Positions 1 through 9,580 of a stretch of 64,000 nt of DNA are shown one piece after another. Below the pieces are notes generated by a model. The model had not been told where the DNA came from. It was given only the letters and a program-made list of their open reading frames with translations, and made no database searches. Both the position numbers and the translations under genes were made by a program. The stretch's first letter is position 1, and each line of letters begins with the position of its first letter. Origin of the DNA: Ophiostoma sp. CBS 140.51 (taxonomy: Eukaryota > Ascomycota > Sordariomycetes > Ophiostomatales > Ophiostomataceae); assembly GCA_029298735.1 (NCBI GenBank), contig JANSLP010000038.1, positions 62,001-126,000 of the forward strand, read 5' to 3'.

Positions 1-405
1 TGAAGAGCAATATGGTACCACAGCCGTCGCCCGTGTACGAGGCACCGACCGAAAGCCATCAACGACATGAACTGGCATAATACGGAAGACTCTCACGACT
101 TAGTCTCCCGCCACGCGTTACAATTATCTCTTACTCCGTCTTTTAATACACATTTGCACAAGCGTTTTCTTCTTATTCTTTCCCCTGTTAGATTCTTGTC
201 ATTTACTTTTTTCCCGGCTTGCCTGGTGTTATTGGATGCATGCAATAGTTATTATTTCTTGTTTCTTGTTTCGTGAAGAGAACAAACAAGGTATTTGCCC
301 TTAAATGAGATACCAAAAATCAAATACCAATGCTTCTTTCTTCAAGCTATGATGATACAGATACAATTCTGTGGTACACTATTTATATAGTTTTGTGTGA
401 TGTGC
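1..405. other. 3' flank of the hydrolase gene, no gene seen
   Basis: AT-rich sequence downstream of the minus-strand hydrolase stop codon. One short ATG frame (67-276) has no recognisable features. The stretch is best read as 3' UTR and intergenic sequence. Confidence 0.5.
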
Positions 406-1686
406 TCACTGGGCCGTTGTCGGCTCCTGAGCAAACACCATCTTGAGTTTCTCGCAGCAGTCCCGATAGACCTCCTCCGACCCCTCGGCCGGTTTCAGTG
501 GATTCGGGCTCTTGTCCCAGCTGTGCGGCACGTCCGGGATCATCTTGTAGTGCACGTCCTTGCCGATCGGGTCGCGGCCCAGTCGCTTGGCCAGGTCTTC
601 GCCTTCGCACAGCAGCATGTCCCACTCGCACGTGTAGAACAGAATGCGCGGCGGCAAGTCACGCGCAAGACGCTCATCGGTGGCTTGCGACGGTGAAAGG
701 TACGGGTCCAGCAGGTCGAGGTCTGGTGGATAGAGGTAGGATGCGTCAAAGAGGTCCGTCAGATTCGATGGCAGCGCCTGGTCCGGGCGCTTGCACGTGG
801 CACGGCGTTCGGCGCGGCTCAGCTTGTAGTCGACAGTCGGGTACCATGTGGCGGTGGCCACGATGCGGTGTGTCGGCAACGGAGACTCTGTACCCGCTGT
901 CTCCTTGTACTCGCCTAGGCGCAACAGAGACGTCAAGCAGATGTTACCGCCGGCCGAGAAACCTGACGTGGCCAGCCGCATGGGATCAATACGCAAGGAT
1001 GCAGCATTCCGGATCAGGTACAGCAGCGCATCCGTACCGTCCTCGACAGCTGTGGGGAAGGCATACTCCGGCGCCAGGCGATAGTCTACCGATACAAAAA
1101 TGGCTCCAGCAGTCTCCGTCACGTACCGACCAAATCGCGCGTCATCAGTTCCGGCGCCCAGCACAAAGCCACCGCCATGGAAGTTGACGACAGTGGGACA
1201 AGGCCGATCACTCTTGTTGCTCTTGTAGCCTTCTGGCGTGTAGAACTGCAAGGTAAAGGTGCCGCCCTTGTGCTTCTTGGACAGAGTTGACGTGACGGTC
1301 CGCGTAAAGTCGGGTGATGGCGGCCGTGGTGGTGCCAAATAGTGCATCGTCATGCCAACATATTGAAGAGAGCGCCACCAGGTGGCCGACATGCGCAGCG
1401 AGAAGCGCGAGGGTGGTGATGTTGTCGTCTTGTCGGCGGCCTTGTTGCGGCGCTCGCTCTTGGGCACCTCGGCCTCCCGGCCCGGGTCATCTTTCGGGTC
1501 GGCGAGGCCCACGGGGATCCCAGCCACATTTGTTTGTGTGGGCGCATGCTTGGCAGCCGTCTTCTCCTCTTTTTGATGCTTCTTCTCTTCCTTCTGCTGC
1601 TTCTTGACTTCCTTTTGCTGGCTCTTCACCTCCTTTCGATGCTGCTTCCTCTCCTCCTCCTCTTGTTGTTTCGTCCCCTTTGTCAT
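406..1686 (-). CDS. erdH: Alpha/beta-hydrolase, probable ergosteryl-aspartate hydrolase (ErdH)
   Basis: A single-exon 426-residue protein starting at ATG 1686. The fold is the hormone-sensitive-lipase/alpha-beta-hydrolase-3 type: oxyanion motif HGGG at residues 170-173, nucleophile elbow GFSAG with Ser244, likely acid Asp356 (CEWD) and likely His388 (VPHSW). Residues 1-48 are an unusual Lys/Gln/Glu-rich charged helix ahead of the catalytic domain; no signal peptide or membrane span is evident. It lies divergently about 1.4 kb from the AspRS-DUF2156 fusion gene. Established knowledge: in higher fungi ErdS adds Asp to ergosterol and ErdH hydrolyses ergosteryl-3beta-O-L-aspartate. The ErdH call is inferred from the hydrolase family plus this neighbour. 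On sequence alone it could be another carboxylesterase or lipase. Confidence 0.68.
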   Translation of the reverse strand: MTKGTKQQEEEERKQHRKEVKSQQKEVKKQQKEEKKHQKEEKTAAKHAPTQTNVAGIPVGLADPKDDPGREAEVPKSERRNKAADKTTTSPPSRFSLRMSATWWRSLQYVGMTMHYLAPPRPPSPDFTRTVTSTLSKKHKGGTFTLQFYTPEGYKSNKSDRPCPTVVNFHGGGFVLGAGTDDARFGRYVTETAGAIFVSVDYRLAPEYAFPTAVEDGTDALLYLIRNAASLRIDPMRLATSGFSAGGNICLTSLLRLGEYKETAGTESPLPTHRIVATATWYPTVDYKLSRAERRATCKRPDQALPSNLTDLFDASYLYPPDLDLLDPYLSPSQATDERLARDLPPRILFYTCEWDMLLCEGEDLAKRLGRDPIGKDVHYKMIPDVPHSWDKSPNPLKPAEGSEEVYRDCCEKLKMVFAQEPTTAQ

Positions 1687-3106
1687 CTTAAGTGCGTGTG
1701 TGTCCGTGTGTGAGAGATGCGGGCTATACCCTATGATGTTGTGTGTCGTCGGGCCAAAAGATCAGGCTGAGGCTTGGCAAAAACAAGAGAAAGGTAATAA
1801 TCGTAATATCGAATCACAAGCCTGAGGTCGAAATTGCTTGCAATGGCCGGTTCTGGACGTTGTAGGACAACGAAGCAGTCATGCGATGCAACCTGGCCCT
1901 GGCCTTAAAAGAAAAGAAATAAGCACTCTGGAGCTGGTGACATAATAGATCTTTCCAACGTTTCTCCTCTTTATCCTCTTTCTCCTCTTTCGGGCTCGTT
2001 GACGTTAACAGAAGCCAATCTGCCAAGCGCCAGCCCTGTTTCGGTCCGCTGGTTGGCTCGATTGGCTCGTTGGGGAGGGTGACGTTTGGAGACGTTGGAC
2101 GGTTGGACAGTTGATCGGCCCTGGAGCTAATGCTCCTTTTGGATAGTTGCCACATCCCGGAAGAATAAAACGTACCTCGTCATGACTTTTTTGCACATCA
2201 CAAAAAGAATCTGTTATGCCTTGCCCTTTGTCCTCTTTCGGGGAGAATGGCATGTGGTTTGGGTTTTAGTTGAAGTGGGCTGCACTTATTGGTGATCTGT
2301 TGGCGGCCGAGGTGTGGACGGCTGGAAGCGTGTTTGGCGTGTCCAGGCCAGGGATCTGAGGATAGACAAACATGCAACAACCACCATCATGGACTTTTTG
2401 CCAATTCGAGTCAACAACAGATCCAGATGCAAAGAGGTTTTGTTGCACCCGTTCTTGCCAGTTTTGGGTCATACTCCAGGCCCTCAGGTATTGCAATTGC
2501 GCCTCTGTCGTAACTTCCTAAACAAACTTGACTTGGTGCCTGCCCAATTCGCCTTTGTGGCTTATGACGTCATGGACATTATGTAAATTTCTGTGGCAGG
2601 AGCGATATGCTTCGCAAACGCTGTATTGCATCTCCTTTAAGCTCCAATGCTCTTTCTGCATTTGGATCGTGTTTTCCCTAGGAATCTACTGGTGGTATCC
2701 AGAACGGTCCATGCAGAGGCAGGAAGTGCCTGGAGGGGATTGACCGAGGCCCTGCTGCTGCCGCCCTGGCTCTTCCTGAGTAGGCGTCATTCACCCTTCT
2801 CACACCACCAAACCGTTGTTTGCCGCTCCGAATGTGCCGAAAGAGGCAATCGTAGGTAGACACTTTGCGGGTGTGTCATGAATAACGCATGCTCTTTCCT
2901 CTTTTTAACCTTAATAGCTGGCCCGCGCGCTTGCTGGCTTGCTTACTTTGCATTCGCATTGCTCTTTCTATTTTTCTGTTTCTACTTCAGCGTTACTTCA
3001 CTTCACATTAGATACATTGGGATTCAATAATCCAGGCTCTCACATCTACAACTGCAATACCCATTCACTGTCTCTTTGTTTTGATATATCGCACGACCAC
3101 ATTACA
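1687..3106. other. Divergent intergenic region of the erdH/erdS pair
   Basis: About 1.4 kb separates the two start codons and must hold both promoters and leaders. No ATG-initiated frame with protein-like composition was found. The erdS frame stays open 56 codons upstream of its ATG, but only from a TTG at 2939, so that part is taken as leader. A sterol-regulatory-element-like sequence sits at 2800-2808 and is discussed as a finding. Confidence 0.6.
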
Positions 3107-5965
3107 ATGTCACCACACCGGTTCAAAGAGCCGCTGCTGAAGCTCAACCGGCTGGTCGGCCACTCGTCGGCTAAAAACCACATGTCGAAGCTCCATCTCG
3201 GCAACACAGCTGCCCTTGATGACTCTAAGATTTACAAGGAGGCCGAGAAGGCACAGCGTGACCACATCCTCGAACAGGAGAAGCAACGCGAAAAGGACGA
3301 GATACGGCAACGGCAGGAGAATCGTGAGAAGACCGCCCAGGCAGACGACCCGCCCGAGATCCGCAGTCGTTACGGCACCACAACCGACGAGAAGAACGTG
3401 CTAGGCCGCAAAGGCGAGACGCCGCTCGCCAAGCTGTACGATGCCCAGCCAGGTGCCTCAGTCCAGATCGTGGCCCGGCTCCACCATGTGCGGTCGATTA
3501 GCTCAAAGCTGGCGTTTTTCGTGTTCCGGCAGCAGGTCGACTCGCTGCAAGGCGTACTCGCAACCCGGGAAGGGACTGTCTCCGAAAACTTTGTGCGCTG
3601 GGCGGAGCACTTGACGACAGAATGCCTTGTTCGTGTCACAGGCACACTGCAAGCTCCCAAAGAGCCCATCACCGGGTGCTCGATTCACGACGTGGAGATT
3701 CTCATTGACTCGCTCCATGTTCTGGTGGACGTTGTCGAGGGACCACCCGTCGATGTCTTCACCATGGACCGCGTCGAGGAGGACGAGGAGACGCACCAGG
3801 TGACCTACGTGCACCCAATGCACACCAGGACAGCCAACCGCGTCAGCTACCTGCGGACACCGGCCATGCAGGGTGTCATGCGCATCAACGCGACCATTTG
3901 CGATATCTTCCGCTCGACACTGACCTCGCAAGGCTTTATGGAGATTCACACCCCAAAGCTGCAGCCCGCAGCGACCGAGTCTGGAGCCGAAGTGTTCGAG
4001 GTTAAGTATTTTGGCCGCAAAGCGTTCCTCGCACAGAGCCCACAGCTCGCCAAGCAGCTCTGCATGTCGGCGGACTTTGGTCGGGTGTTTGAGATTGGTA
4101 GTGTGTTCCGGGCCGAGAACAGCAACACACACCGTCACTTGACCGAGTACGTTAGTCTCGACTTGGAGATGGTGATTGAGAACGACTACTACGATGCAAT
4201 GACAATCATCGACCACCTCCTCAAAACCATTCTGAAGGGCGTCTACGAGCGCAACCGCAAGGAAATCGAGCTCATCAAGACGCACTTCCCGCACGAGGAC
4301 CTCGTGATCCCCGACAAGACGCTGGTCCTACCATTCAAGGAGGCTATCGCGCTTCTGAACGCATCTGGCTGGCGTGATGAGCACGGAAACGAGGTGTCAC
4401 CATTGGAGGACCTCAGCACACCCGCCGAGATCCGTCTTGGCCAGGTGGTCAAGGAAAAGTACAACACCGACTACTACATCCTCGACAAGTTCCCCCGTTC
4501 TGCCCGACCTTTCTACACACACCTCGACAACTACGACGACAATTACACCAACTCGTTTGACATTTTCCTCCGCGGCCAAGAGATCACGACTGGTGGCCAG
4601 CGCATCCACAAGGCGCGCACTCTGGTGAAGCGGATGGCCGATGCTGGCATCGACCCAGCGGATATGGAGGAATACATCCAAGGCTTTGAGTGGGGTGTCC
4701 TGCCGCACGCTGGTTGTGGCATCGGTCTGGAGCGCCTTGTTTTCCTGATGCTGAACCTCAAGGACGTGCGGAACGCGACATTGTTCCCGCGTGACCCCAA
4801 ATCTCTGCCGGCCAAGCCACCAAACTCACGTCCTTCGCTGCCCCATCCAGAAGCAGAAACAATCCAATTTGCTATTGACTACGATAGGCGGCACAGCATG
4901 GAAGGCGTCAATGGTGCCGTCAACGGCACTACCAACGTCGCTGTTAATGGTACTGTCAATGGCAATGGTGGCGAGCTTGAGCTACCGACGGTCGAGGACC
5001 TGATTGCAAACTACGGCGACGCCACCAATACGAGCTGGCTCGACGATCAGTACAAAGTGTGGCGGCACGAGGCCACGGGTGCAGCCATTGGCTACGCAGA
5101 GGAGAACGGCTATGCCCTCGTGATGGGCAACCCTCTGTGCGACCCTCGCCAGTACGCCCCTGTTATCTCGGCGTTCCTGCGTGCACTGCGCAAGGACATT
5201 GATCTGCGCCCTATCTGGCTGCTTGTGTCGGCTGAGGTGGAGCACATCCTGGGCGAGAAGCTGGGCTGGAACACCATGTCGTGTGTGGCCGAAGAGCGTA
5301 TCCAAGTCAACGGTGCCGACGCAGCGGCTCCCAAAAAGCAGAGCAACATTAAGAAGAAGCAGCGGCAGGCCGAGGACGCTGGCGTCGTTACGCACGTCAT
5401 CGACCGCGGCGAGCCCGTGCCGGATGAGCTGCAGGAACGCATCGACAAGCGTATCGAGGACTGGAAGGCCAACCGGTCGGGCAAGCAGGTGCACATTACC
5501 GAGGTGCGCCCCTGGATCGACCTGAAGCACCGTCGGTTTGTGTGGGCCGAAGACCGCGAGGGTCAGATTGCGGCGCTTGTGGTTCTGCACGACCTGGCGC
5601 CGGGCAACGGCTGTCAGATCAAGTTTGCACTCGACTTCCCCGGGTCGCCCAACGGCACGATCGAGCTGGCCATTGCCAAGGCGATTGCCCTGGTGCAAGC
5701 GTCTTCGTCGACGCAGACCATTACGTTTGGCGCAGGCGCCACGCGTGATATGCAGTTTGGTCCTCAGCTCGAGGGTACCCTCCGGGCCAAGATCCTGGCA
5801 AAGACATACAAGACGGTGGCGGAGCAGCTCAAGCTGTACCAGAAGAGCGAATTCCGTGACAAGTTTGGCGCAGAGGAGGATGCAGTGTATATCTGCTACC
5901 CTCATCTGGGACTGGGTGTGTCTGGAGCACGGACACTGATCAAGTTCTTTGAGGATGAGATGTAG
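3107..5965 (+). CDS. erdS: Ergosteryl-3beta-O-L-aspartate synthase (AspRS-DUF2156 fusion)
   Basis: Single exon, 952 residues. The ATG at 3107 (context attacaATG) is the first in the frame; the upstream extension has only a TTG. Layout: a charged helix at about 41-80; an OB-fold anticodon-binding domain at about 115-210; a class II AspRS core with QSPQ (310-313), motif 2 FRAE (334-337) and motif 3 GCGIGLERL (536-544); an Asn/Gly repeat linker near 601-622; then a DUF2156 acyl-tRNA transferase domain to the C-terminus. A Lys-rich insertion sits inside the latter near 743-755. Known for this family: the AspRS part makes Asp-tRNA and DUF2156 transfers Asp to the 3beta-hydroxyl of ergosterol. The fusion order and motifs make the call strong. 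A separate housekeeping AspRS should exist elsewhere. Confidence 0.93.
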   Translation: MSPHRFKEPLLKLNRLVGHSSAKNHMSKLHLGNTAALDDSKIYKEAEKAQRDHILEQEKQREKDEIRQRQENREKTAQADDPPEIRSRYGTTTDEKNVLGRKGETPLAKLYDAQPGASVQIVARLHHVRSISSKLAFFVFRQQVDSLQGVLATREGTVSENFVRWAEHLTTECLVRVTGTLQAPKEPITGCSIHDVEILIDSLHVLVDVVEGPPVDVFTMDRVEEDEETHQVTYVHPMHTRTANRVSYLRTPAMQGVMRINATICDIFRSTLTSQGFMEIHTPKLQPAATESGAEVFEVKYFGRKAFLAQSPQLAKQLCMSADFGRVFEIGSVFRAENSNTHRHLTEYVSLDLEMVIENDYYDAMTIIDHLLKTILKGVYERNRKEIELIKTHFPHEDLVIPDKTLVLPFKEAIALLNASGWRDEHGNEVSPLEDLSTPAEIRLGQVVKEKYNTDYYILDKFPRSARPFYTHLDNYDDNYTNSFDIFLRGQEITTGGQRIHKARTLVKRMADAGIDPADMEEYIQGFEWGVLPHAGCGIGLERLVFLMLNLKDVRNATLFPRDPKSLPAKPPNSRPSLPHPEAETIQFAIDYDRRHSMEGVNGAVNGTTNVAVNGTVNGNGGELELPTVEDLIANYGDATNTSWLDDQYKVWRHEATGAAIGYAEENGYALVMGNPLCDPRQYAPVISAFLRALRKDIDLRPIWLLVSAEVEHILGEKLGWNTMSCVAEERIQVNGADAAAPKKQSNIKKKQRQAEDAGVVTHVIDRGEPVPDELQERIDKRIEDWKANRSGKQVHITEVRPWIDLKHRRFVWAEDREGQIAALVVLHDLAPGNGCQIKFALDFPGSPNGTIELAIAKAIALVQASSSTQTITFGAGATRDMQFGPQLEGTLRAKILAKTYKTVAEQLKLYQKSEFRDKFGAEEDAVYICYPHLGLGVSGARTLIKFFEDEM

Positions 5966-6700
5966 TAGTTTGTGTGTTTTCCATATTTTCTCTGTTTTCT
6001 CTTGTCCTATTCTGATTCCCTCTCTGTTTTTTTATTTTCTGCAATTTTCTGCCTCATGATAAAGATGCGATCGATTCACAAGACACTCTGGCGATATACT
6101 GTTTAACCAACACATTACAATGCATGGCGAGTAAATAGAAAACTGTTTTAGTCATAATTAAAACCAATACAATAAGCCGTGTGTAATTGAAAATAGCAAG
6201 TAAATATATTGCATAATTCTACTGCTGTACTGCTTTGTTTGTACCAACAAGTGAGTGTCGATCTTGCCCTGTCTTGACCGTTGGCAACAGTGGACCGTTG
6301 GGTGGCGATTTCTCTCTACTCTGTACAAACAAACAAATGGGCGGCCACGGTCCAGCACATGACATCACACTGACAGCGCCGAGCAACAGTCCGCCACAAA
6401 AAGATACAGTGCACCGTCCACTGTTTAGGTCATCATGGCACAACATCGTCATAAATTTTCGTTGCACAGCCGTTTCTAGAAATCGACGACCAAATAAACT
6501 ACGACAAGCCGTGTTGTGTCGCATTAAACATTGAATCACTGCCAAGGGCAGTGATGCACTCTATTTTCACAGAAACGCCCGATTTAACATCTACGACTTC
6601 TTGACAATGAACCTCCTTCGACTGTCTCGCATCCGCGATGCATCCACGACTTGAGACTTGACATCAAACAATAATCACGAAAACGAACACGACATCCAAC
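5966..6700. other. Intergenic region, nothing coding seen
   Basis: AT-rich 3' flank of erdS running into the leader of the next plus-strand gene. Short open frames here have no domain-like content. No repeats or RNA genes were recognised. Confidence 0.5.
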
Positions 6701-7820
6701 ATGGACAAGAACCGAGAAGTCGATCCCGAACAGGCCAAGGAGCTCGAAATGGGCACCGACGACGAGCAGCAGCAGCAGCAGCAACAACAGCTTCAAGAGC
6801 AAGACCAGTTTCCAACAGACGAGGCCGGTCATGTCGACACACACATTGCCGCCGGTCTCGAGGCGGACCAGCGGCCGACGGTGCCACCGGGCCTCGTCAG
6901 CCTCGACTACAACCCATGGGACCACCGGCGCAAATTGGTGCTTATGACGGGGTTGTTGATGACTGAGTTTTGTTTCCTGCCTGTGGCTCTCTACTATCCC
7001 CTGTGGTATGATACCACACTTTCGCATGGTGTTTGTAAGTCGACCTCTCCCTCTCTATCAAAATCGAATCCCTCTTAACAGCGTGCAGTATTTGCCATCA
7101 TTACATCCTTTTTTGGCGTCGTAACGGGCGTCGAGTTTGCCCTCCGCTCGTGGCGCCTGCTCCAACCGGCCGGCACATACCGTCCTCTCGGCGGCCGGCG
7201 CTGGGCACTAGATGCCACGCACTGGATCCTGTTGGTCGTCTACTCCCTCATGACGGCCGTCCTTATCGGTGCATCTGTGCCGAAAGAACCTTTAGTACGG
7301 CCTCTGGCTCTGCCGTCCACCATGTTTTTAATCATCATGGCCTTCTTGTTGTTGTCTACCGGCATCCTCCATCATCGGAGAGTGATTTCCCCTTGGCGCA
7401 TCAGCTCCACTCCCGGTCGCTATACCTATGCCTTCCGCCCACTCACCTATACTTTGGTTGAGGATGTCGTCGCTGTCGACGGCGGTGCGGGGCGGGCCTA
7501 CCGCCAACGTTTGGCAGTCCGCTGGGGGCAGAGCCCCCGATTCCGGGCATTGCTGGCGCGACTCAATTGGCTGTGGGGTGTGGGATGTCTTCTAGGAGGT
7601 GCTATGACGATGACAATACTATGGACAACATCGCAGGATGTTGCCTACGGTTTTGGTAAGTCCTCAAGTACTATTCGAACTCATTTTAACTCTTACTGAC
7701 AACTCAGGCTGGGCTGGACCACTGGTGGTGGTCTGTCTGTTGGCAATTGCAACGCTACATTATGTGCGGGAAGGTTTACGGGAGGAAAAGCGAATGTGGG
7801 AAGCTGACTGTCGGGAATGA
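6701..7820 (+). CDS. Six-helix integral membrane protein of unknown function
   Basis: Three exons, 6701-7034, 7089-7655 and 7708-7820, give 337 residues. Both introns (54 and 52 nt) have GTAAGT donors and join in frame; the first joint makes a Leu codon and the second a Gly codon. The ATG at 6701 follows catccaac. The N-terminal 70 residues are polar and acidic, with eight Gln in a row at 23-30. Six hydrophobic segments follow, near residues 79-101, 113-135, 150-172, 180-200, 255-275 and 285-305, with a soluble loop between the fourth and fifth. The C-terminus is charged (REGLREEKR). No catalytic or transporter signature was recognised. Spliced fungal membrane proteins of this size are common, and I do not assign a family. 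Confidence 0.8.
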
Positions 7821-9061
7821 CTAGGTAGTGATTAAATTGTCCGTGGTTTTTGGCGTCATTATACATGGTTATGGTTTTGGTTTGATTCGTATTATAAATT
7901 GCCTGTACGATTTATGAAAATGGAAGTTCAAATCAACTCAACAAAATAGATGCAGATTTAATTCAAGAACACCCATTTCATGTCATCTGCAACCGTAAAA
8001 AACACCTAGAAAAAAAATATTGTGTCATGTGATGTACACGAACATATTTGTACAATATTGTAAGGCAGCGTATCGACAGTGAGCCTCGTTTGTTCAACTG
8101 CTTTGCTCTCATGCCTGATGTTTTCTGGTGATGCTTTTTTGGTGACCGTGTGTGTTTTTATGGCCCCACTTTTCCGTGTAAGTGGCCACAACGTTCTTGG
8201 CACTGGGCGAGTCATCGGTTGCTCTTGCCTCTGTTTACCCTCATTTATTTTCCTCCGTCTTTCCTTCTCCTTTCCTAAATTTCGTCTCTTTCCAATTGCC
8301 GACATAATAAAGTTTCCGAAGCCAGGGCTTGCGTGACTGCCTGATTGTCATGGCCTCTTGCCCTGTGTTTCCCCTCCTCTCAGCGTCAGGGCAGTATTGT
8401 CGTATTGTGGAACCTGTTTTGGAGATGTCGGAGTCGGAATTAGCCACCGGTGAGAAACACGACGTCACAGCCGTGCAGCGATCAACACTCACATTTACTT
8501 GCACAACCACCAAAATCCCCCACAAACGAGTCTCGGTATCGACAATCCAGACGAATCAGAAAAAAAATCAGGGTTTCCAAATGCGACATGGAAAATGCAG
8601 GGTAGAGCCTTGCAACGAGGAGTATTCTGAGAAGTATTTTTGGTCCATCTCTGGAGGTCATAAGACAGTCTGAGCAAGCTTTCCCAGCTTTTGGTCGGGG
8701 ACAATCCCTGAAGAAAGCAGCAAGTAGGGTAACACGGAAGTCTCGGTGACGAGTCCTACATTTTTTCTCACTTCCTCACATCCACACTTTTCTGACAATA
8801 GACAACTAGACAATGTATCAGCCTGCCAAGCTTTGGATGGAGGATGGGTAAGGAACGGTTCGCCACCGATTCGAGCAGGAAGAGCAGGATATGCGGGCTC
8901 ATAAATGGAGTGCGTCAGGGTCCCCATCTCAGTTTTCCGTATATGAACAAGCCCTGCCAGAGACCAAGGAGAAAAGTTATTAGATCTTTCATGCATCACA
9001 TATATCTCAAAATCGCATAACAAACTCTACGCAAAAAAGCACATCCTCACAACCACCTAAC
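7821..9061. other. Intergenic region, nothing coding seen
   Basis: About 1.2 kb between two plus-strand genes. The open frames are short and unbiased in composition. No RNA gene or repeat was recognised. Confidence 0.5.
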
Positions 9062-9580
9062 ATGTCGTACCATTCTACGGAGCGCCGTGGCCGCTCTTCG
9101 CGTCGCTCCGCCGACCGTTATGATGACCGCTACAATGACCGCTACCATTATGGCCACGACACCTACTACGACGACGACTATGGCTACGGCCGCGGCGACT
9201 ACACGGCTGTCGAGCGTTACCACTCGTCTCGACCGGTCTCGTCGCGGCGGAGCAAGAGCTCGCACCGCACTAGCTCATCTACACACTCGGGCTCATCGTC
9301 CCATCGTAGCTCTTCAGCCAACCGCGAACTCAAACACGTCGTCACGTCAGCCCTTGCTGCCGGCGCTGTCGAGGCTTTCCGGCTGCGCAAGACGCCTGGC
9401 CCATGGGCGTCGGGCGCCAAGGGTGGTCGTGTGGCTACGGCGGCCATTGGTGCGGCCGTCGCCGACTCAGCCGTCGAGCGCAACAACCACAACGGCAAGC
9501 ACTCACGGCGGCACGTGGTGGAAGCGACAGTGGCCGGTCTGCTGGCAGACCGGCTGCTGAACGGAAGCCGGAAGAAGTAA
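9062..9580 (+). CDS. Small Arg/Ser/Tyr-rich protein with Gly/Ala-rich C-terminal half
   Basis: Single exon, 172 residues, ATG at 9062 in the context cctaacATG. Residues 1-50 alternate Arg, Tyr and Asp (DDRYNDRYHYG), and residues 54-87 are Ser/His/Arg-rich. Residues 88-168 hold a more ordered part, with a small-residue helix (TSALAAGAVEAFRL) and a Gly/Ala stretch (GGRVATAAIGAAVADSAV) resembling a glycine-zipper-like helix. Small fungal proteins with this pattern are often annotated only as DUF3824-like or hypothetical. Coding status is supported by strong GC-rich codon use over the full length and a good start context. There is no signal peptide. The function is unknown. Confidence 0.75.
   Translation: MSYHSTERRGRSSRRSADRYDDRYNDRYHYGHDTYYDDDYGYGRGDYTAVERYHSSRPVSSRRSKSSHRTSSSTHSGSSSHRSSSANRELKHVVTSALAAGAVEAFRLRKTPGPWASGAKGGRVATAAIGAAVADSAVERNNHNGKHSRRHVVEATVAGLLADRLLNGSRKK

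Noticed and set aside
2939..3106. 56-codon N-terminal extension of erdS
   Set aside because: It has only a TTG initiator and leader-like composition. The first ATG at 3107 has a good context and starts the conserved-looking protein.
4982..5905. 307-codon minus-strand frame inside erdS
   Set aside because: It is a shadow of the GC-rich erdS coding sequence with no domain of its own.
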